Both the position numbers and the translations under genes were made by a program. This document shows, one piece after another, positions 59,292-64,000 of a stretch of DNA of 64,000 nt (positions are counted from its first letter, which is position 1; every line of letters begins with the position of its first letter). The notes under the pieces are model-generated. The model saw only the letters and a program-made list of their open reading frames with translations. It was not told where the DNA came from and made no database searches. The DNA is from Pyrenopolyporus hunteri (Eukaryota; Ascomycota; Sordariomycetes; Xylariales; Hypoxylaceae). The DNA lies in contig CADCXC010000010.1 of the NCBI GenBank assembly GCA_902806595.1, forward strand, positions 868,001-932,000, given 5' to 3'.

Positions 59292-62200
59292 CTTGCAGAT
59301 ATACGAGTGAATAATTACGATGTTGAAAATTTTAGCGAAAGAAATGTCCGTAAGTAATATTTAATGTTTTGGGGTGTGTCTTGAGACGTTCAGGAATTAA
59401 GCAGGGGCCTAGACGGTTCAAATACTCGAGGAAGCCAAGTATGCAACCTGAACTGAAGGTTTGTATGAGACGTCACGACATATTTACTGCATCATCTACC
59501 ACTTCTGATGATATCATGTGCGCCTCATGGATATAGATACGACTAACGTGCTAGCTCTTCCGGACCGCGGTTAACGATATAGACGCATCATTCGAATCGA
59601 TATTTCAACATCGTTATATTATCAACTCCAGAAAGTCCTCGTCATCATCAGCTCTAACCAGTCGTGAAGGTATGGGATCCGTATACACATACGAGCTAAG
59701 CAGCGACGCAGCGCGCGGAAGAACGTTATGAGGAGTCTTACTCGCACTCCCAAGCGAGCAATGACGTCCGCACGACTCTTCAAGCGCCCAAGTCTATCTG
59801 AATGATATGGGGTCTGGCAACAATGAATATCTACTATTGTGCCTTCCCAAACGAAAATCCAAGTAAATTAATAACGTCGTAGTAGGCACTACCACGCTGG
59901 CCTTCGAAGCGTAGCATATAGGAACGGCTCTAGGACACCCAAGTAATCCGGACAAGATAGAAAACATTCTACAAGCGAACTCGAAGAGTCACGACGCAAG
60001 GGCATAGAACTTGAACCCCGAACTGACCTCATAGCTAGAGAAATGACATAAGTCGTGAACTCTGGCAAGCATACCCTACATTTAAGATTGTCACTAGAAT
60101 TGAGCCGACACGTTTCATGAATCCGGATCGAATTTATTCATCCGAGAATGAGTTCAGCTTCATGCCACCCAACATCCCCTAGAATCGTGGTTTAGGAGTA
60201 AAGTTGAGATGACAGGAGCTTATAGGGGAAGACCGAGCGTACTCCCCCGAGACAAAGCCGAATATAGGATAGAGCAAAGACTAAAAGCTTGGCTGGGCCT
60301 TGGTCGAGAAATCTAATATGCTTACTTACCGAGATTTCATTGGCCCCACGCCTGTGCAGGGTTCTCTACATATGCAATATCCACACCCAGATCGCTTGCA
60401 AAGCTGGGTCAGTACGCTAACGTTTGAAGGGTCACGCATTGCACCTTGAGGCTCTGTTAGGCGTTTCATAACATCAGGGCTGCATTCACGACTTATTCCG
60501 GGAACGACGTCAGTGCCGTTTTCCCGGACTCGAGTCGCTTCACCGCGAGGGGATTAGCAACACTCCCTGTAAGAGCCTGAGATCTTTAGCGGTGCCTCGA
60601 ACCTCAGTCTTCATTTTCAGTGCAGCCTGCGATAGATCATTACCTCAACGTCTCTAGTGAGACGAGTAGCGGAAGACGTCTTCGTTTGACCACCGAGACA
60701 ACTCCACCGTATAGTTTCCCTCGAAGCGAGACCTCTGCGTTTTTCTGAATTAGCAAAACTGCCCTAGTGGACACTGTCAACTTGACAGTATTGAGAGTCT
60801 TCTCATTCCTAGTGCTTGTACCTGAGTGAACCAGAGGTTGATCCAACGCCTAGTATGAGGCAAGCAGGGCTAGGAAAAGCATAGGACCTCGACGGGAACA
60901 GAGTCGCATTTTCTCATTGCTTGGCGAGAGCAGCAACTTTCAACTCGCACCTTGGGAATATAGATGAAGAGATCGATCATACGAGAAGTTCCCTTGGAAT
61001 GGCATGACGGCCACCACGAATTTATATATCCAGCTCTTGGGGATACCATCTAGAAGTGGCCTGATTTTTGCAATCGTATGATTCTTCTCTTGAGCGTATC
61101 CAATCTGGAGGAGAGCATGGCGATCCAGGTACAAGGTCGGCAGGGCCAGCAACGTGGGCATCATCCTTGGTCCTACCGATATACATAGCTTCTTGGGGTC
61201 TTGATAACGCCAAGCATGAAATACATGCGAGGTACGATCGAGAAAAGATGGAAACCAACTAATATGCTATTGGTGGGCTGTTGGTATCGACGGAGTCTAA
61301 CCGATTCTTAATGCGGTTGACTTGGGCTGTTTTGGTACATCCATATCCGTTCACAGTACTGTAGATTAGCTGAGGGGATCTCGTCGAACTTGTACATTGT
61401 ATACCAGAGCAAGGGTTCTTGAGAGAGGGATAAGGTCGATAGGACAAGGGGAAAGGCGAGTTCTCTGCAACGGGATAGGCTAAACCCGCTCTGTGTGCCC
61501 CCCCATCGTGCTTGGCAAGGGGCAAGGATCTCGAGCAGGTGGAAGTGTCACGGATTTCGTCGCATTTCATTGGCGGTATGCCATATTCCGTCCTTTGCGT
61601 GGACGAATCCGCGCAGTCCAGCAACCGCCCGCCTGTATAAGCCCCGATCAATTGGCTTTTCACCACAGGCCCGGCCCTCAGGCGCCTATTTTGCATGCTG
61701 AAGACAAGTTGCTTATTTTTGTCTAATAAACCCTCGAACGCCCGTCCAGCTTTCGGCAGTATGGTCTTTATCGTCGTATTCCACCTTTTCTCCATCTCAT
61801 TCATGTCCTCAGATGCTCGTCTACCCGTCGAAAGGTGCGCGCACATACATTATTCAGCCGGTTAGGCGACAGGCCCCCCATCCCCTGTCGAAACGTCAAA
61901 GAGCAACGCTCCCAAACGCCGCCCGTCTCAATTCTAGCCCCCCACCACACTAAGCCGTGGTCCGAATAGCTTCTAAGCCTTAAGATACCGTCCGATCGAA
62001 GCCAGCCCTCTTCGGGGTCGAATCTGATACATCATCGACGGCTCACGAAACGCTATCATCCCGTTTGATCAGCTAAGGACTATTCGAGACTAATCGCTCC
62101 TCGCATCCAGGACGTCTATAGTTTATCGGTTCCGCGGAATTGACGTGGAATCTTAGATTCTCGAAGTACTTGGCCGTGGAGAATAGGACCTTTACCCCGT

Positions 62201-62907
62201 CAATTTTTGAACATTCCCACTCGCTAGACTCTTCTCGGCATCGATTCGATTAAAAGAAGACTAGCATCGTCCCGATTCACTTAAGATTTCATGGGACTAC
62301 TGACATCCGAGCTACTCATTGAGAGCCCCTTCCACCCCCTGCAAGAGATTGTGGTAGACTACCAGCCAGACGAGCTCCGGATCTTCGTACATCCATACTA
62401 CCCTTGCCCGTCAACATTTCGACCGTGGACTGTGGATCCCGCCTGATCGCATTGCCCTCTGCGTCCCAATCCTGTCGTCCTTTATGACTTACTCCCCGCC
62501 CGCCAACCTTAACATCCTATTCTCTCTCTTGGTTCCTCACGCGGCAACTAGGACGTAGAAAGACTCCGCCTCTCGCTCGAGACTTTCCTTAACTCCGCTA
62601 TCCTTTCGTTCGTCTCCTGCTGGCTCAGAGCATTCCTTTTTTGGTTCGGATTTGTTTACTTCTTGGTGCGCGACGTTGGATAATAGGTTCTTTTAATAAC
62701 CAAAACACGCGAAGAGAAGATTGATAGTCGCGGAGGACGGGGCGCCTAGGAAAGTGTTGGAGAAACCCCTCGTTGCTCAGTCCGTCCACTCGCTTCGAAC
62801 GCCAACGCCAACGCCCGCCGTCTAGAAGCACTGAATCGCGTCGCAGGTCGACAATTTTAATTTGAAGGTCCCGGGTTGGAGAGAAAAGGGACGGTTAGAT
62901 CAACACC
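59292..62907. other. long intergenic region before noxA
   Basis: It probably holds the noxA promoter and 5' UTR at its right end (a pyrimidine-rich stretch from about 62330). Several coding-like fragments occur, for example a minus-strand frame at 60326-60553 with clustered Cys and a following GTAAGT, and a plus-strand frame after a good acceptor near 60620, but none assembles into a recognisable gene. Frames near 61259-61846 lack protein character. Confidence 0.45.
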
Positions 62908-64000
62908 ATGTCTGTCCTTGCGCTGGTACAGAAGCAGTTCACTGCTAGCAAGCTCATCTTCCATTTCCTGTTTTGGGGAGTCCACTGGTTTTTCTTCGCT
63001 TATGGATGGTGCGTTCCCTTACTCGCACCTAAGCATCGCCCCCCGTATTAACCATAAATATAGGTGGAAGCAATTTAACGACCCCAAATTAGCCGGTCTG
63101 AATACTCTGTCGTGGTCCGTGTGGATATCGCGAGGTGCCGGTTTAGTTCTAGCAGTCGACGGGACGTTAATTCTACTACCAGTTTGCCGAACTCTGGTGC
63201 GATGGATACGACCTAAGATCCGGTGGTTACCCCTGGATGAGAACATCTGGTTCCATCGCCAGGTCGCATATGCTATGCTGATTTTCACCGCTATCCACGT
63301 CTGCGGTCACTATATCAAGTATGTTCCCTCAAGAAATTTTGCGATTTGTTGAATCAACTCGAATCTAATACCTCCCAGCTTCTTCAACGTGGAGAAGACC
63401 CAGATTCGGCCGGTCACCGCCGTAGAGATTCACTATACCCAGCCCGGTGGTGTTACCGGTCATATCATGCTCCTTTGCATGTTATTGATGTATACCACCG
63501 CTCACCACCGCATCCGCCAGCAATCATTTGAGACATTCTGGTACACGCATCACCTTTTCATCCCGTTTTTCCTCGGGCTATACACTCACGCTGTCGGCTG
63601 CTTCGTCCGTGACACCGCCCAACCCTTCTCTCCATTTGCTGGGGAGATCTTCTGGGAGCACTGTATTGGCTATCAAGGATGGCGATGGGAGCTGTTTGCA
63701 GGAGCTCTCTACCTTCTTGAGCGTCTTTATCGAGAAGTACGTGCAAAGCGCAGCACCAAGATCACGCGAGTCGTTCGTCATCCATATGGTAAGAGAACCC
63801 CAGTAATGAGGCGTTTTCCTTAATACTAATACCGTTCGTAGATGTCGTGGAGATCCAGTTCGAAAAGCCTTCTTTCAAGTACAAGGCTGGCCAATGGCTC
63901 TTCCTCCAGGTCCCCTCGGTCTCCAGCTACCAGTGGCATCCGTTCACGATTACGTCCTGCCCGTACGATCCATATGTTTCAGTCCACGTTCGACAAGTTG
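62908..64000 (+). CDS. noxA: NADPH oxidase NoxA (gp91phox family), 5' part
   Basis: The 3' end lies beyond the window. Exons are 62908-63008, 63064-63318, 63379-63788 and 63842 to the edge; introns are 53-60 bp. The protein makes superoxide by passing electrons from NADPH through FAD and two hemes across the membrane; in fungi it controls fruiting bodies, hyphal fusion and infection structures. Visible parts are the first helix (FHFLFWGVHWFFFAYGW), NTLSWSVWISRGAGLVL, heme-ligand His residues in WFHRQVAYAM and IHVCGHY and in YTHHLFIPFFLGLYTHAVGC, then the FAD-binding start YKAGQWLFLQVP and WHPFTITSCP. The loop sequence SPFAGEIFWEHCIGYQGW and the short N-terminus fit NoxA rather than NoxB. The NADPH-binding half is off the edge. 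Confidence 0.93.

Noticed and set aside
61259..61846. 195-codon minus-strand frame before noxA
   Set aside because: Random-looking composition, no domain, no support from splice signals.
1..64000. Transposons, CRISPR arrays and rRNA genes
   Set aside because: No transposase, reverse transcriptase or integrase motif, no terminal repeats with target duplications, no regular repeat-spacer array and no rRNA-like sequence were found by reading both strands.

Overview
The window is nuclear DNA of a filamentous ascomycete, most likely a Sordariomycete. The evidence is short GT-AG introns (about 42-120 bp, often with CTAAC-type branch sites), fungal-specific genes (PHO-4 type phosphate permease, PPC89 spindle pole protein, PFA4 acyltransferase, myosin I with a DDDDDW tail, a fungal NADPH oxidase) and TTAGGG-type telomere-like tracts. 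I saw no rRNA, tRNA, CRISPR array or intact transposon. Exon borders were worked out by hand from reading frame and splice signals, without transcript data.

Left part (1-5.9 kb): a possible gene fragment runs off the left edge and a telomere-like tract lies at about 0.4 kb. A complete PHO-4 type phosphate permease gene follows on the minus strand, with a long promoter region.

Accessory part (5.9-32.4 kb): a secondary-metabolite gene cluster. Its core is a seven-exon, 4053-residue highly reducing PKS-NRPS hybrid (KS-AT-DH-CMeT-pseudoER-KR-ACP-C-A-T-R) on the minus strand. Next come a rhodopsin/SAT4-like membrane protein, a cytochrome P450, a 14-TM-type MFS exporter, a free-standing trans-enoyl reductase that would replace the dead internal ER, a second SAT4-like membrane protein and a GNAT acetyltransferase. 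A plausible scheme is: PKS module plus trans-ER builds a methylated reduced chain, the A-T domains load an amino acid, the R domain releases the product, the P450 tailors it and the MFS protein exports it. Two residues argue against a textbook pathway: the condensation domain has HPxxxDG instead of HHxxxDG, and the P450 lacks the usual I-helix acid/threonine motif. No transcription factor, alpha/beta-hydrolase or Diels-Alderase gene is visible.

Middle part (32-42 kb): a DUF7514-type gene with a Ser-Gln repeat, a small Cys-rich gene broken by an in-frame TAG, a small hypothetical Gln-rich gene, a second telomere-like tract at 40.3 kb and long empty stretches.

Right part (42-64 kb): conserved cell-biology genes. 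They are a family 2 glycosyltransferase, a PPC89/Cep57-like spindle pole protein, the exon-junction protein Y14 (with a GC-AG intron), PFA4, myosin I, a three-exon 76-residue HVA1-type Tudor protein with no long open frame, and the 5' part of noxA running off the right edge.
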